Shown: piece by piece, positions 34,595 to 47,400 of the stretch
Position numbering within the stretch: position 1 is the stretch's first letter
How the letters are laid out: each line of letters begins with the position of its first letter
Source of the DNA: Spinacia oleracea
Lineage: Eukaryota; Streptophyta; Magnoliopsida; Caryophyllales; Amaranthaceae
Reading direction: 5' to 3'
Assembly: GCF_020520425.1 (NCBI RefSeq)
Contig: NC_079489.1
Coordinates: 14,966,001-15,030,000, forward strand
Length of the DNA: 64,000 nt
The notes under the pieces: generated by a model
What the model was told of the DNA's origin: nothing
Databases searched by the model: none
The model's input: the letters and a program-made list of their open reading frames with translations, nothing else
Made by a program: the position numbers and the translations under genes

Positions 34595-36408
34595 TCAATT
34601 CATAGTGGCCATGGGCTTGAGGGAATCAACAGGAACCCAATCCAGCAACTCTGCTTCTTTATCATTGGAATTTGTTGCAACAACGGCATAGAACCTCCTC
34701 TTAACTTTACCCTCCAACACTTCCAACATCATATGGTGCAAAACTCTTTCTTCCGCAACCAATTCAATCCAGGCTCCCACGACCTCCAGATATTTAACAC
34801 GTGGCCTCTTTTTTTCAAAATTAAAAGAAAAAAAGTTGAACAGTCAGTTCCCAAATGGGCAAATACCTCAAGTTCTCAAAGAAAAACCAGTAATGTTAGA
34901 ATTGAAATTTTTTACGCCTACCATAAGAATGAAACACCCTTCTCAACCATAGCGTTTAATGAGGAGAAGACACAAAGGGGAGACAAACACACAACATAAT
35001 TTTGTAATAACATTACAAGAATTTATATCTTTTATGAAAACCTAATGAAGACGGGTTAAAAATCCCGTTTAGTCTTTTGCGACGGGGATAACAACCAAAC
35101 AAAGATGGGAACAATAGTCGCAAATGTCTTTTATGACAGATTAATAACGGAATTTTCCATTAACGATTGACAATTTTAGGGTGCGTTCTGTTCACCTTAA
35201 AAAAAAAGTTTGAGGTCCAATAAGGTCAGATATTTCAATAAGTTTCAATAAGTTCAGATAAGTTCAGATAAGTTACAATAAGTTCCAATAAGTTGCAATA
35301 TTAATAATAATAATAATAATATTATTTATTATTATTAATATTATTATTTATTATTAATTATTAATTATTAATTATTATTTATTTATTATTTATTTTTATT
35401 ATTTATTATTTATTATTTATTATTTGTTATTTGTTATTTGTTATTTTTTATTTATTATTTATTACGGAGTATTTATTATTTATATTTATTATTTATTACT
35501 CCCTCCGTTCCTAAATACGTGTCCAGTTTCCATTTATGCCATTTCCTTTTATGTGTCCACTTTCCGTTTTTGGACATATATACACTTTTCCCACTTTTCC
35601 ATACACTTTTCTATACATCATTATTACATTTTCTTACACATTCTACACTTTTCCCAATTTTCAATCACCACCTCCACTTTTATTTATACTTTAACAATAA
35701 ACAATTATCTACTTTTTCCTTTCCTCCAAAAAAAACATTCCCAATCATTACCTCTTACACACCATTCAATTTTATTAATTACCGTGTACATGTCCAAAGT
35801 GGACACGTATTTAAGAACGGAGGGAGTATTTATTATTTTTTTATTTATTATATGTAATAAGTTTCAAGAAGTTCCAATAAGTTCAGATAAGTTCCAATAA
35901 GTTCCAATAAGTTCATATAAGTTCAGATAAGTTCAGATAAGATAAGTTCAGATAAATTCAGGTCAAATAAGTTAAACAGAACGCACCCTTAATCTTAGGA
36001 AAAATAGTTTTACACTCCTTTGCAAACCAAAGACACCTTGCATCTTCAACCATTGTTCCAAAAAAAATTCTGATAACTCCAGAAAATCATATGCCTAGTT
36101 CTCAACGTATATAGAAGCCAAAGAGATAGTTACATACGAATCTACACAACTAAAGCACAAAACAACAAGATCAGATATAAGAAAAGAGCAAACAAATATA
36201 ACCTGGTCCTCATCTTGTTGATCGAGTACAAACATTGCATGTGACCAAAGTGCATCATCATCTAATGACACATTGATGACACGTGGACGAGAATTCTTAA
36301 AACGGAATCTATTTAGCTTCTTGAGACCTAGACGTTTAGCTATGATAGGACAGCTACGAATATTGGAAAAGAGGAGGGTCTCCGATGAGGGTTTCTGAGA
36401 CTCTACCA
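34595..36408 (-). CDS. Divergent cystatin-like gene (two exons visible, no start found)
   Basis: Cystatin-fold proteins inhibit papain-like cysteine proteases, though many plant relatives have unknown roles. The upstream exon (36408-36203, open, no ATG) reads KRLGLKKLNRFRFKNS and DDDALWSHAMFVLDQQDED, with donor GTTATA. The downstream exon (34807-34595, phase 0, acceptor AAAG) reads RPRVKYLEVVGAWIELVAEE, HHMMLEVLEGKVKRRFYAVV and LLDWVPVDSLKP. The order helix, Asn-rich loop, YLEVV-A, then a VLHHMMLEV strand and a GKVKRRFYAVV strand mirrors phytocystatin FAV..N..LEFV.VV.A..QVV.G. The QVVAG loop itself is replaced, so inhibitor function is doubtful. The intron holds two nested MITEs (35179-35988). 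It could be a pseudogene. Confidence 0.45.
35179..35988. mobile_element. Tourist/Harbinger-like MITE
   Basis: The ends GGGTGCGTTCTGTTCACC and the inverse of AACAGAACGCACCC are flanked by TTA on both sides (35176-35178, 35989-35991). The arms carry many AAGTTCAGATAAGTTCCAAT repeats and an ATTATTT-rich centre. A Stowaway MITE is nested inside. Confidence 0.85.
35499..35826. mobile_element. Stowaway-type MITE nested in a Tourist-like MITE
   Basis: The ends CTCCCTCCGTTCCTAAATAC and the inverse of TTAAGAACGGAGGGAG are flanked by TA at 35497-35498 and 35827-35828. 328 bases, non-coding. Confidence 0.9.
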
Positions 36409-37609
36409 GCTAGAGTCTTTGAAGACTATACCAAGGGTAAAGGTAAATGCAAGGGGATGAAGTTGTTTGGCCCACTTTTAATTTCTTTCTCCTTTTATTT
36501 CTCATTCTCTCTCTAAAAATCTGGTCCAAAATTCAAAAAATATAATTTGTTTTCCTTTTAATTATTTTGGGGAAATATTGTTGGCAACTGTAAATTGTAA
36601 TAACTGATGTAATAAAATTTAACACCCAACTTTTCACTCTCTCTCCTAAAACTTACCTTGGAAGCTTCAGTTCTTGCAGTTCGTCTCCCGCTCGTTTCGT
36701 TTCTTCTCCCTCCAAATTCGGAATCATCAATCGATTAACCGCCTCCCATTCTACAACTTCGTAACTGCCGTAAAACCGCCGCACTTCTTAACTGCCGTCC
36801 CGTACTATATAATTGATAGGAGGTTGAAGTTTTTTCTTGCGAGAGGAAGTTGGTGAATTGCGAAATCTCAGGTAAAGAGTTAATCTTTATTGAAGAATAT
36901 TGTATAGGTATTCTGCTGTTATAATCTAGGGTTCATTTCGATTTTGGGTAAAAATCTGATTTTTATTAACAATAATATAATTAGGGTTTATAATTATGGA
37001 TTTGGTATGATTTTTATGCAATTCTGATATAAGTTGGTGATTATTATGCAAGTTGTATGATTTCTGGAATATAGAAAGTGTTGATTTTTTACATAGTTTG
37101 GAAATTTGCATGCTATTGTAGTTGGAAATGACTTTGTACTCTGTAATAAATAATCTTTATCTGATTCAAGTTAGTAATGAATTTGTAGTCATAAATCTTT
37201 ATCTGAATTATAGTTATAATACGTATTAATTAGATGGTTTGGAGTGGGTTCTGTTATAATAAATTTGATTAATAATCCCGAGGTACAAAAATTGTTCTTT
37301 AATTGTTATTTTGATTTCTGCTTATGTTGGTCAAAATGTTCTTAAAATATGTTAATGTTTGTGTATTTTGTCATGAATATCCCAAAACATGGTTACTCGT
37401 TTATTGAATTGTTATATAAATTGACCAAACGTAGGGTTTAATATTGCTTATATTTGTTATGTTTTGGTTATGTGTTCATCTGTTGCTTCTTATTCAGTGT
37501 CGTATTTGTTTGGTAATGCCTAGCTGTTCTGAAAGTTCAAAATCCTGAAGTAATTGTTAGTTCGTTATTCAGTTTCTTATTCACTTTATTGGCCCCTTGT
37601 AATTTCAGG
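36409..37609 (+). promoter_or_regulatory. 5' region and leader intron of the Ulp1-like gene
   Basis: 36660-36871 is pyrimidine-rich and ends in CTCAG|GTAAAGAG, a good donor. AATTTCAG at 37601-37608 is a good acceptor directly before the start codon at 37610. This gives a 737-base intron in the 5' UTR (36872-37608). A TATA-like or other core promoter cannot be assigned with confidence upstream. Confidence 0.5.
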
Positions 37610-40600
37610 ATGGTCTTCAAAAAGGGTCACACCGGATCAAATAAGCAATGGGTGAGTGTTGTTAAGTGTTGTTTATATAATTTTATGATAGCCATATAAT
37701 ATTTTGGTTGGTATTACTTAATATTGTATATGTCTTTTCATTAAATAATCATGAATATGTTTGTGCATTACGTAATCATGGAATTTGTTTTCGTATATTA
37801 GCAGAAATTTGCAATGAATGAAGTTTTTAAGGATAAACCTCCCCAGGTACCCGGCACTAGTAACCGTAAGAAGTATGTGGAACCGGAAATTGATGAAGAT
37901 GATGAAGAGTACGAGGAAGATCTCGTTGGATCAGGGGATGATAGTGAAGATACACCATATGAAGAGGAGGGTGAGGAGTTAGAGGACGAAGAAGAAGACG
38001 ACGACGAAGAGTATGTAGATGAGGATGAGGATGAGGGGGAAAATGATGTTGGTGTAAAGTGTAAGTTGAAAAATCAGGGCAGGAAAACGGGTAATGCTAA
38101 AGGAAGGCGTCCTGTTGTTGTAGAGGAGGATGATGAGTTTTATGATGATCTTGAAGTTGATGCTCGTGCTAAGTTGAAGATGAAAGAGCGCAGTAGGAAG
38201 TATGCTAAGAGCAGGCGTTTAGCTAATGATGTAGAGGATGAAGGAAATGATGATGAAGAGGATGACGAGGAAGATGGAGAAGCTGATGTCCGTAGAGTGG
38301 GGAAGAAGCATCCGAAGCATGTAGGCCAAAATGTTAGGCGGTATCCAGAAGATGAACAACATGGGTTGAGGAAGAAACATTTGAAGGTGATTAGGAAGAG
38401 GCGTCGTGGGGATACTGATGACGAGGAAGAACAGGGGAAGCCTGTGAAGAAGAAGTTGTTGCTGAAGAAAAAGGTTGGTAAGATTGTTGATAAAGAGCGT
38501 AGAAAAGGAAAGTCTCCTCTTAAAGATAAGGGAATGACTAAGAGAGGCAAGAATAGGAGAGTGTTTCTGCGGGTATGAATGACATCTATACCGTTATTTT
38601 AATATGTATTCATTAAATTAGTATCAACTAGTTGTTTAATAATATGTTGTTGTACCCTCTGATCAGGTTCCAATCCCCCAACATCCAATATCTAGGGGTG
38701 AATATGCCAAGTGTCATGATGTTGTAGTTGCTACCCAAAGGGCTAATTGCGATCGCAAGGTATATGGTAATTTAATTCTTGAGATTATGATTATGTGATT
38801 GTGAAGCAGATATTATGTTAGGTTCTGACTTACTTAATGGCATGTTGGTAGCAACCGAGTGTTATATGCCGCACTGATGCTTTCTCAAAGATCATTGCTG
38901 GATTTGATGACTCTAGAAGAGCCTGTGTGCAAAAAATGGGGTTTGGAGGATTGTTGGAGTTGAAAATATCCAAGCTTCCGAGGCAGCTTTGTTATTGGCT
39001 GATGACCAGATTGGACGGAGTCAACAGTTATCTGGTAGGTGGTGACGGGCATGTGTTGCCGATCACACCTGGCCATTGGGAAGATGTGTTTGGTTTGAGG
39101 AACAGCGGGCTTCCCGTCCCTGAAAAGGATTCTGATTTGCCGGCTGGAAAAGCTCTAGCGTATGCAGTGAAGTATGGTGAGAAAAACCCTGCAAACAACA
39201 AGACCACAGTACTGATATCCAACGCAACTCGCGTGTTGTTAGGTCCCTTGGACAAGCTCGGCAACTTAGTGCCGCTCGCAAATCAACGTCAAAGGACTGA
39301 GTTCATGGAGAACTTCATGATTGTGGTAATGGGACAGATTCTTTGTCCTTCTACTGATGGTGCAAACATGTCGACGAAACTGCTAGGTGCTGTATGTGTT
39401 GCAAAGGACGCAGATCAGTATAACTGGTGTGAGTTTTGTCACAAATGGCTGCTAGACTACGCGATCACATGCCAGCGGAAGCTAGAAGTTCAGGGTTATG
39501 CGGCTGGGACTGGTGGTTGTGTTTTGTTTTTGTTGGTGAGTGCTCTCCTGAAATTGACATTTAATAAGTATGTTCATTATAAGTGTTATATGTTGTAGTC
39601 CTTTTCTGGCATGTTTTAATTAGTTATCCATTTCTGGCAGGTTTTTTATCTAGATCGTTTATGTCGGCTTCCTGTCCGTTGGGACGAGTTCCCCAGACTA
39701 AAAGTCTGGACTGAGGAGGAAGTGGAGAAGGTGAAACTTCATGATAGGAAGCCTACTGAAGACTATGGGAGGTTATCGGTGTGTATTCTCCTGTGATCAA
39801 TATATGGTGTTTGTTGCTTTAAATATGACATTGTTATTAGTACTTCTTAAATATATTCTTGGTTTTATTTCATTTCAACAGACGTTTGATGTTGTTTACC
39901 GGGAGCCCCATCCTCTATTTGGAGAAAGAAGGCCATTGGCAGAAGAGGTTGCTGATATGGTATGAGTAGCAGTAGTTTGATATCAATTTTTCTTGTATTG
40001 GTATTAAACACATTCTATATGCTGTTGTTTGAAGGACGATATACAAGTGTACAAGTGTAGCTTCAGAAAGCTTATAATAATACCTTGGGAGGATTCTGTA
40101 GTCCAATGACAATGAAAGAATGGTGATTCTTTCATTTAAGGACTGCTTAATCCCCCAAAGTATTATTGTGAAGTCTTTTAAAGCAGATGAAAGACTTATG
40201 AGTGTCATGGTGGTTAAGAAATTTGGTACACCGGACTGTGTACCAAATAATAGAAACTGGAATATATTTGTAAATACTGAACGTGTACCAAACGGTATTA
40301 TTTGCATTTTTATAGACTGTTCATTATTAATAATATTGTGTCAATGTATTAGACTAAAGCGTCCTATTTGTTTGACCTTGGTATTAGGTTATGCAAAGGA
40401 TGGCCCCCTTACTGCAAGACCTCCGTGTCGTGATACGAGAACAAGTAATCATACGCAGGCTGGGGGCAAAGGAAAGTGTTGCTGAAAAAGATCCCTCCCC
40501 TGGTGTTGCTGAAAAAGATCCCTCCCCTGCTAGCAGTTCCCATCGCCAAATCAGCGATAATGCTTATATTAACGTGGATGGTGAGCCAATGGCGGTGGAT

Positions 40601-43229
40601 AAGTCGGTCAACAAGGTCCTGAGTGAGTTAGATGTCATTGTACTGGAGGAGGATGAAACAGACAATGTGCAACACACAGTGGAACAACCATTGGGAGGTG
40701 AAGAAAATGTGTTTGTGAATTACCAGTCCTTGCCTGTGGAGCAGCCCGTGTTTGAGTTTCTGCATGTTCCAGCAGTGGTGGCCGTGCAGAATGAGCCTAT
40801 GGAGGAGGCAGAGCAAGTGCAGCAGGCCCCCCCACAACAAGTGGTTGAGCTAGTGCAGCACTAGGAGGCCATGCAGAATGAGCCTATGGAGGCACTGCCG
40901 CAACACGAGCCACAACAAGAGCCACGTCATGAGCCTGTCCAGCAAGGTCATACCGAGGGAGACCAAGGCGGACCACAAGAAGAAGGGCCAGTGGTGCCTG
41001 TTGTGCAGCAAGAGGCAGACCCCCAGGGCCCAGTAGAAGAGCCACCACAACATGATTTTGTGGAGCCACAAAATGATGTTTTGGAGGACCCCGAAAACGA
41101 AGATGAAGAAGATGAAGAGGAAGGTGATGAAGAAGATGGCGAGGAAGGTGATGAAGAAGATGGCGAGGAAGATAATGAAGAAGATGGCGAGGAAGGTGAT
41201 GAAGAAGATGGCGAGGAAGGTGATGAAGAAGATGGCGAGGAAGATAATGAAGAAGATGGCGAGGAAGGTGACGAAGATGAAGAAGATGTTGGTAATACCG
41301 CGGATCAAGATAAACCTGGTGATGATGATGATGATGAGAACCAAGGAGCAAATGGTGGTACAACGGGTCCGGTTGCTGGTGAAGCTGAAGGTGCAGATAA
41401 TGCAGAGGGTCCGGGTGCCGATGGGACCGAGAATACAAGGGGTGGGGGTGAAGGTTTGGACCATGGTGCTGTTCATGGTTCCAATCCTGAAGATTTTGAT
41501 GGTGCTGAACCAGGTGGTGATGGTCAGGTGAGAACAAGAATAAAGGCAGCGAGGCCTAAACCTAGTCCCAAACCCCGCACTGCGACAAAGAGATCCCGTA
41601 AGCCTAGTGAGAAGGCAATAGCAATGAGAACAGCTCGTCAACGACTAGGTATTAGAATGACGAAGGCAGACAGTTCTATTTTGAAGTACGTAGAGGCTTA
41701 CGACACCAAAAAGAAAGCAGGGTATGTTCGATTCTCTAAAAGATGATAATTACCCCACTGTTTGTTGAAATCTACTAAATCGTTGTTGTTTTGCAGAGGG
41801 GCTATGTTGATTGAATGTGATGGGAACGACGCAAACCAGCAGATGTGTTACTCGGTTGTTCACCCCAGGTCCTATGTGAATTCCCAGTATGTTCGTACAA
41901 TTGCATATCTCTACAACCGGGAGTGGGCTAGTGAATTTCCAAAGAGTTGTCGCAGACTTATGCTTGACTCTATGTTTGCAGTGAGTACTAAAACTAGGTC
42001 TTTAATATACGTTATGTTTGATCCAGTTTATTGAATGCTAAATCCTATGTTGGCAGCATCAAAAGCTAAAGACGAAAGAAACATATGCTGGGTTGTTCAA
42101 GAAGTGGTCGCAACCACTTAGGAAGGTGGTCTCCTCGGATATTTCTGTGGTATTACCATCTTATACTATTCATCCCTCATTATTAGATATTTTGTATGTT
42201 CGCAATAGTTGACTCATGTTGACTTAACACATGATCGCTAACCAAAACATCATCATGCATGTGACTATTATCCATATTCATTGGTACCAAACGTTCACAT
42301 GGCATGTGATTGGGACCCATTGTCTTTAGGTTTGATACAAACAGTTGATGGTGTTGTTCCGTATTGGTACCAAAAGTCGTTAGGAATTGGTATATTGAAT
42401 ACCAAACATTAAATTGTGTACCTGTTTTGTTAGTCCATATCTCATCACCTATGTGTCATTGTTATTACTGAATGAAGACAGGTTTAAGAGATATTAGACT
42501 TTGTAAATTACAGGTTTTTGTTCCAGTTGTCGAAAACGAACACTGGTGGTGTGTTGCTTTTGCACTCAAAGACCAGAAGATATGGTTCATTGACAGCATG
42601 TATAAAAATCCCGCTGCAGAGCATTCTGCGGAATTAAAGAAATTGGTATACGGACTAGAGATTTGTAGTCCTTACTAATTTTTGCGGTGGTAAACATTAT
42701 TGAATAATGTTTTTAGCTTCATTTAACCAGTTTTTTAAATTCCAGATACCTGCCGTTGACTACGTCTTACTGGAGACTGACAAGGAGTTTAACGCATCCC
42801 CGGCATGGCAGACTAAGCAAATGGGGAAATGGCCCCTGGATGTTGTTGGTTTTCCTGATTATAATGACAAGTATATGGCCGTTGATATTCCCTTAGTTTA
42901 TTTTCCCTCAGTTGTGTACATTTAATATATAATTAACTATGCTATTCCTCCTACACAGTCATGCATGCGGGGTTGTGATGCTTATGGCGATCCGGGAGAC
43001 TGCTAATGCTTTCAAAAAGTCAATGCATGTGGTAAGTGTTATGTTAATCAAATTTGTTGATTGGAACATAACGTTATGTTAAAATACACTTAGCATGCTG
43101 GTTATTTACTTTCCATGGCAGGGGGAGATAGGCGCTGCCCGGAAGGCTCTGTTCTTGTCCCATTTGAATTCAGACTACAACTCTTGCCGTCCATTGATAC
43201 CGGAGATAATTGCTACCCATTGCCGTTGA
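37610..43229 (+). CDS. Ulp1/C48-type cysteine protease gene, TE-associated, 13 exons
   Basis: Ulp1 (C48) proteases cleave SUMO-type tags; plant MULEs often carry relatives of unknown substrate. By eye the exons are 37610-37651, 37805-38572, 38667-38759, 38852-39535, 39641-39778, 39882-39959, 40388-41721, 41797-41980, 42057-42149, 42514-42645, 42746-42870, 42959-43031 and 43122-43229. All phases agree, giving about 1283 codons. Residues 15-270 are acidic with KKRRR-type patches. 302-601 is a globular region (LPITPGHWEDVFGL) like the domain preceding Ulp1 in such genes. 602-1060 is Gln/Pro- then Glu/Asp-rich. 1139-1283 is the protease: His in NEHWWCVAF (1148), Asp in IWFIDS (1165), Cys in HACGVVML (1227). 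The usual Gln of the oxyanion hole is not obvious. A TAG at 40862-40864 interrupts exon 7 (codon 760), so a full protein needs readthrough, splicing around it, or an assembly error. Confidence 0.8.
41112..41285 (+). repeat. Coding minisatellite (24-base unit, 72-base higher order)
   Basis: Seven 24-base units encode GDEEDGEE or DNEEDGEE in the order GD, GD, DN, GD, GD, DN, GD, so every third unit is the variant. It lies in exon 7 of the Ulp1-like gene. The complementary strand also stays open here, which makes spurious long ORFs. Confidence 0.9.
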
Positions 43230-45013
43230 TTTATAATAGTCTAGTGTCATGAACTTATGTTTATTTTAGTTCGAGTGTTTAATCATCAACTTTGTTTATC
43301 GGTTGCGTATGAACTATACCGTGCTTTTGTTGTTTGGTGACCAATACTTCCCTTACACTATGCATTTTGGTTAAAGGGGATGGAATACTTTGTAGTTTTG
43401 GCACCAATATATGTGTGTAATATTTTAACGACATTGTTCTATATTGCAATGTCGTCAAGTTCTACAAGTTGATCCCTTTAAATGTTGGTTTAGTCAAATT
43501 TCTTATGATTTGTTACCCCCAACACTCGCTGGTGTTGATCCCTTTTACATTTGTGTTTTTAGTTCGTGTACTACAAGTTGTGTTCATTTCAAAATTCTTA
43601 TGATTTGGTGTGAAAATGTGTTATTAGCCTGGTACCCAATGTCATATAGGTTTGGTACAATATTAACTTTTATAGCTGTGGTACCCAAAGTCATATATGT
43701 ATAGTTGGTACCCAATGCGTGCACTTGAAATAAAACGACATAAAAAACACATATAACGCGCGTGTTTAACAAAAGAACGTTTATCTTGAACAAAAGAACA
43801 ATACCCTAGAACAAAAGAATATTAAACGCTCTAGTCTTCTCATCTCTGTTTTTTGCGTTATTTATTCGATTTGCTTTCTTCTTGCGATATATATTTTTCA
43901 ACATCAAATTAAATCGATTATCTTCTTCTGCAAATAATGTTTTGATGAATTTGATTTTGTAATAATCGTGTGTTTGATGATTTAGTTTTTGTAATAATCG
44001 AGTTTTGGTGTTTTTGATGATTTTAATGAATCAAATTATGTAACAACACGTTGATTTCATTGAAATCGCTGATTGATTTTGAAGAATTTGATTATGTAAA
44101 TACGATTTTTTTCATAAAAGGACTGTTTTACCTCTATATGCTCGTATTACAAGAAAAGTTTCTTTATGGTAGAAAAATAGACCATTTTCGTTTCATAATT
44201 TGTTCTTTCATTATATTGTTTTCTTATTTTTTATTATTTTCAATTTCATTTGTGTTTCATAACTTGTTGTTTTTATGTTATTGTGTTATTTTTCTTCTTA
44301 CTTTTTATTTATCCTTTGTTCTCTTGGTTGCGTTCTTTTTATTATTATCAATTTCATTTGTGTTTCTTAACTTGTTGTTTTTATGTTATTGTGTTATTTT
44401 TCTTCTTACTTTTTATTTATCCTTTGTTCTCTTGGTTGCGTTCTTTTTATTATTATCAATGTTATTGTTGAATAAGGTACTTGTCTTGTTCTTTTAGTCT
44501 CTCCATTTGTTCTTTTAGTCTTTTGGCATCCTTGATTTGAGTTAATCTTTAGTTATACGTTGGATGCATTGTAACGTTGGATCCAAAATAACTGTAATTA
44601 TATGTAAACTCCTTTAAGTGTATAATAACTGTAATGATATCCAAATAACTGTAAGTTAATCCAAATAACTGTATGTATTTACAAAAATATTTAACTGAAA
44701 TATGTAACTGTATTTACAAAAATATTTAACTGAAATATGTAACTGTATTTTTTTAATTTCCGATTTTTTAATTAGTCGTTCATGTAATAGGGTTATCGTA
44801 TGACGTTCATTCAATCACCATAATATATTAAAATATTTAAAATTTAAACTTTAAACAACATAATTCACATCTAAACAACAGATAAACTTTAAACTTAAAC
44901 TTAAACTTTAAATCACATAAATCACATAACATAAAAAAACAGATAAACTCCTTAAACAACAGATAACAACGTATTGTTGAATAAGCATCTTCCCTCCTTA
45001 AACAACATATTCA
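43230..45013. other. Intergenic, with tandem duplications
   Basis: 44241-44456 is a near-exact tandem duplication of 108 bases (CAATTTCATTTGTGTTT anchor). 44660-44750 holds two to three copies of GTAACTGTATTTACAAAAAT. Open frames in this T-rich DNA are compositional. No gene was recognised. Confidence 0.6.
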
Positions 45014-45533
45014 GGTTCTTCCTTGCGGGTGTGGTGGTGGGGAAGGTGTCTCATCTCCTCTCCTTCGTTTTTTTTCATTCACTTGAGGAGGAGTTCTCGG
45101 TCTTATGTTCACATCAGCTTCAAGTTCAGCCACAACCTCATCGATCTCCTCAGCATCAGGTTCAACATCAGCTTCAAGTACGTCCTCGATCTCCTGAGCG
45201 ACGTTCACTACAGCAACATCCTCGATCGCCTCTTCGACGTTCACTGCACCAACTTCCGGAACAACACCTAGGGGAACATCTGGAATTGGTAAATTGGCAT
45301 CCAATTCCTGATCACCAGCAACACCTAGGGGAACATCTAGAATTGCTAAATCGGCATCCAATTCAGCGTGTAGGTGGAGCAACGGGTCGGGGTGTTCCTC
45401 ATGAATGCCCTCAGCTTCAAACACTTGCCAATAATGCTCGAGAAGTTCTTCGAAAGTAAGGACGTCCTCTAGTGGAGTGTGTGGAGGAGTGGGAATTGGG
45501 GTACCTCCCGAGCTTGAAGACGAAGAAGCCATG
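45014..45533 (-). CDS. Small acidic orphan protein
   Basis: It starts at the ATG at 45533 (MASSSSSSGG), giving about 172 residues. A Ser-rich N-terminus and TPIPTPPHTPLEDVLTFEEL lead to a tandemly repeated DVPLGV segment (ELDADLAILDVPLGV and ELDANLPIPDVPLGV). A Val/Glu/Ala/Asp-rich acidic stretch follows, with a basic cluster KKRRR near the C-terminus that could be a nuclear signal. I do not recognise the family. It is the first of three minus-strand genes lying between the Ulp1-like gene and the endonuclease-like genes. Confidence 0.45.
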
Positions 45534-46294
45534 GTGGTTGAAGAGGAGAAAATGTGGTTACACAAAGGTGTTTTGGAGGGAAAAATGGGTTTTGGAAAAT
45601 GGTGGTTTAAGTATGGTATTTATAGATACCAAACTCCCTTGATTCGATGGTGTACGTCATACGATAGTAGGGGAGTTAGATGGTCGTTTTGAAAATTTAA
45701 ATTAGTTGGTATACGTTTTGGGTATACGAAATGGTATTGAAAATTGTTACTTTTTTTTAAGAATTGTGCCCTAATTAATATCCAATCACGCCTAGTTAAT
45801 AATTGTGCCCTAATTACTACCCAAACACGCCTAGACAATAATTGCACTGCACTAATGAATAAGCCTTGCATTGGTACCAGAAATTTAAAATTAATACATA
45901 TTAGAATTAGTTGTACATGTTAAAAATTAATACATATTATAATTAGTTGTACATGTTTAATATTAAAATTAATACATGTTTAATGGAAAAATTAGTGTGC
46001 AATGAAAAGATAAATTTATTATCTAATGTTAATATGATAAATTTATTATCTAATGTTATTATCATAAGACACACTTACAAACATCTCAAACCCTAATTTC
46101 ATAAACAAAGAGACACTAACATACTAGTAATGTGTGCAACATACACTGCGTCACACAATATGACAAATTTGAACATAATATTTACAACTAACACTGGCGT
46201 CACACTAACTTACTATTAATATGTACAACTTATAATGCGTCACACCTTACTTTAGCAAACATACGAAATTGCACTCCCGAAGCAATGTATTGTC

Positions 46295-46765
46295 TCACGG
46301 AGCAAGTGTAGGGGACTTGATACGCTCAATTCCTATATTAAGATCAATCACCCTTTGTTCTGCGTCATCATATTGCTCAATGATTTCTTTCATATGGTCA
46401 TATAGATCTCCATGACCACCAATACGCAGCGCTTGGTGAAGCGATGTGAAGAACTGACGTTGGATGGATTTCAATCGATGTATATGTTCTTTGCAATTTC
46501 GTATCCCATTCTCCATTACCTTGTTCATTTCATCAACGCCTTGTTCCACATCGTCATAGCTCTGTAGCAAATCCTTGAAAAGGGTCTCAGCCCGACTATT
46601 CCCTTCCCACCTCATTCTTATCATTGTTGATTTTATGTGTTCACGCTGATTTTTTTTCGCGTCCTTGATTTGTTGAACCTTTGCATTAATTTCTGCCATG
46701 GCACGTTCTTCCGCCGTGGGTCTACGCGGGACGCTAGACCATCTTGAGTTTGCGGATGATGCCAT
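46295..46765 (-). CDS. Coiled-coil orphan protein, 156 residues
   Basis: The ATG at 46765 (MASSANSR) opens an unbroken frame with no low-complexity bias. The protein is mostly helical: EERAMAEINAKVQQIKDAKK, then AETLFKDLLQSYDDVEQGVD and HMKEIIEQYDDAEQRVIDLN. Two similar helical stretches (SYDDVEQGVDEMN and QYDDAEQRVIDLN) suggest an internal repeat. No known domain is recognised. The MASS..S.R start resembles that of its neighbour at 45533. Confidence 0.55.
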   Translation of the reverse strand: MASSANSRWSSVPRRPTAEERAMAEINAKVQQIKDAKKNQREHIKSTMIRMRWEGNSRAETLFKDLLQSYDDVEQGVDEMNKVMENGIRNCKEHIHRLKSIQRQFFTSLHQALRIGGHGDLYDHMKEIIEQYDDAEQRVIDLNIGIERIKSPTLAP

Positions 46766-46869
46766 TTGATTTTCGTTTTTCTAACAAATGTGTTCTCCTA
46801 AATATGCACTCTTAAAACGTGGCGTAGTCCGACCTATTTATAGAAGACGATCACTGGGTCCGTCCTTAT

Positions 46870-47110
46870 CCAAATAATGTGGAAATAAATAACTACCCTA
46901 ATAATGAAAATAATGAAACTGCCTTTAACTACCAATAATGTGGAAATAAATAACTACCCTTTATTATTATAATAATGAAAATAATGACCCTTTATTATTT
47001 TAATAATGAAAATAATGAAACTGCCTTTAACTACCAATCGGGGGAAATAAATAACTACCCTTTATTATTATAATAATGAAAATAATGAAACTGCCTTTAA
47101 CTACCAACCG
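46870..47110. repeat. ~65-base tandem repeat
   Basis: Three to four imperfect copies built from CTGCCTTTAACTACCAA, GGAAATAAATAACTACCC and ATAATGAAAATAATGAAA. Confidence 0.8.
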
Positions 47111-47400
47111 GCTAGTACTAGACTATGTTACCCTTTCTGTTAAAAAAAATTAGTACTAGAGATTGGAGACTATAACAAAAACAACATAAGGGAAGTTATA
47201 TTTAGTACAAGGTTACCAATACGAATACATAAGGAGTTCTAAACATAAGAAGTTCTAAACATACGAATACAAATCGTCTCTTATGTAACATGAAGTATAA
47301 CATAAGGATTTCTAAGCATAAGAAGAAATAGTACTAGAGACTGGGGACTATTTAATACAACACATATCATTTACGATTCATCGAATGCCGATGATAGTCT

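Noticed and set aside
35424-35900. Two overlapping frames of 139 and 158 codons
   Set aside because: They fall entirely inside nested MITEs (35179-35988).
38140-38550. Ser/Leu-rich minus-strand frame of 136 codons
   Set aside because: Antisense shadow of the acidic/basic exon 2 of the Ulp1-like gene.
40850-41641. Long minus-strand frames (263 and 217 codons) opposite the Ulp1 gene
   Set aside because: They are shadows of the Glu/Asp-rich coding minisatellite; composition is His/Leu or Ile/Phe repeats.
44051-44497. 148-codon hydrophobic open frame
   Set aside because: Encoded by a 108-base tandem duplication in T-rich spacer; no supporting motif.
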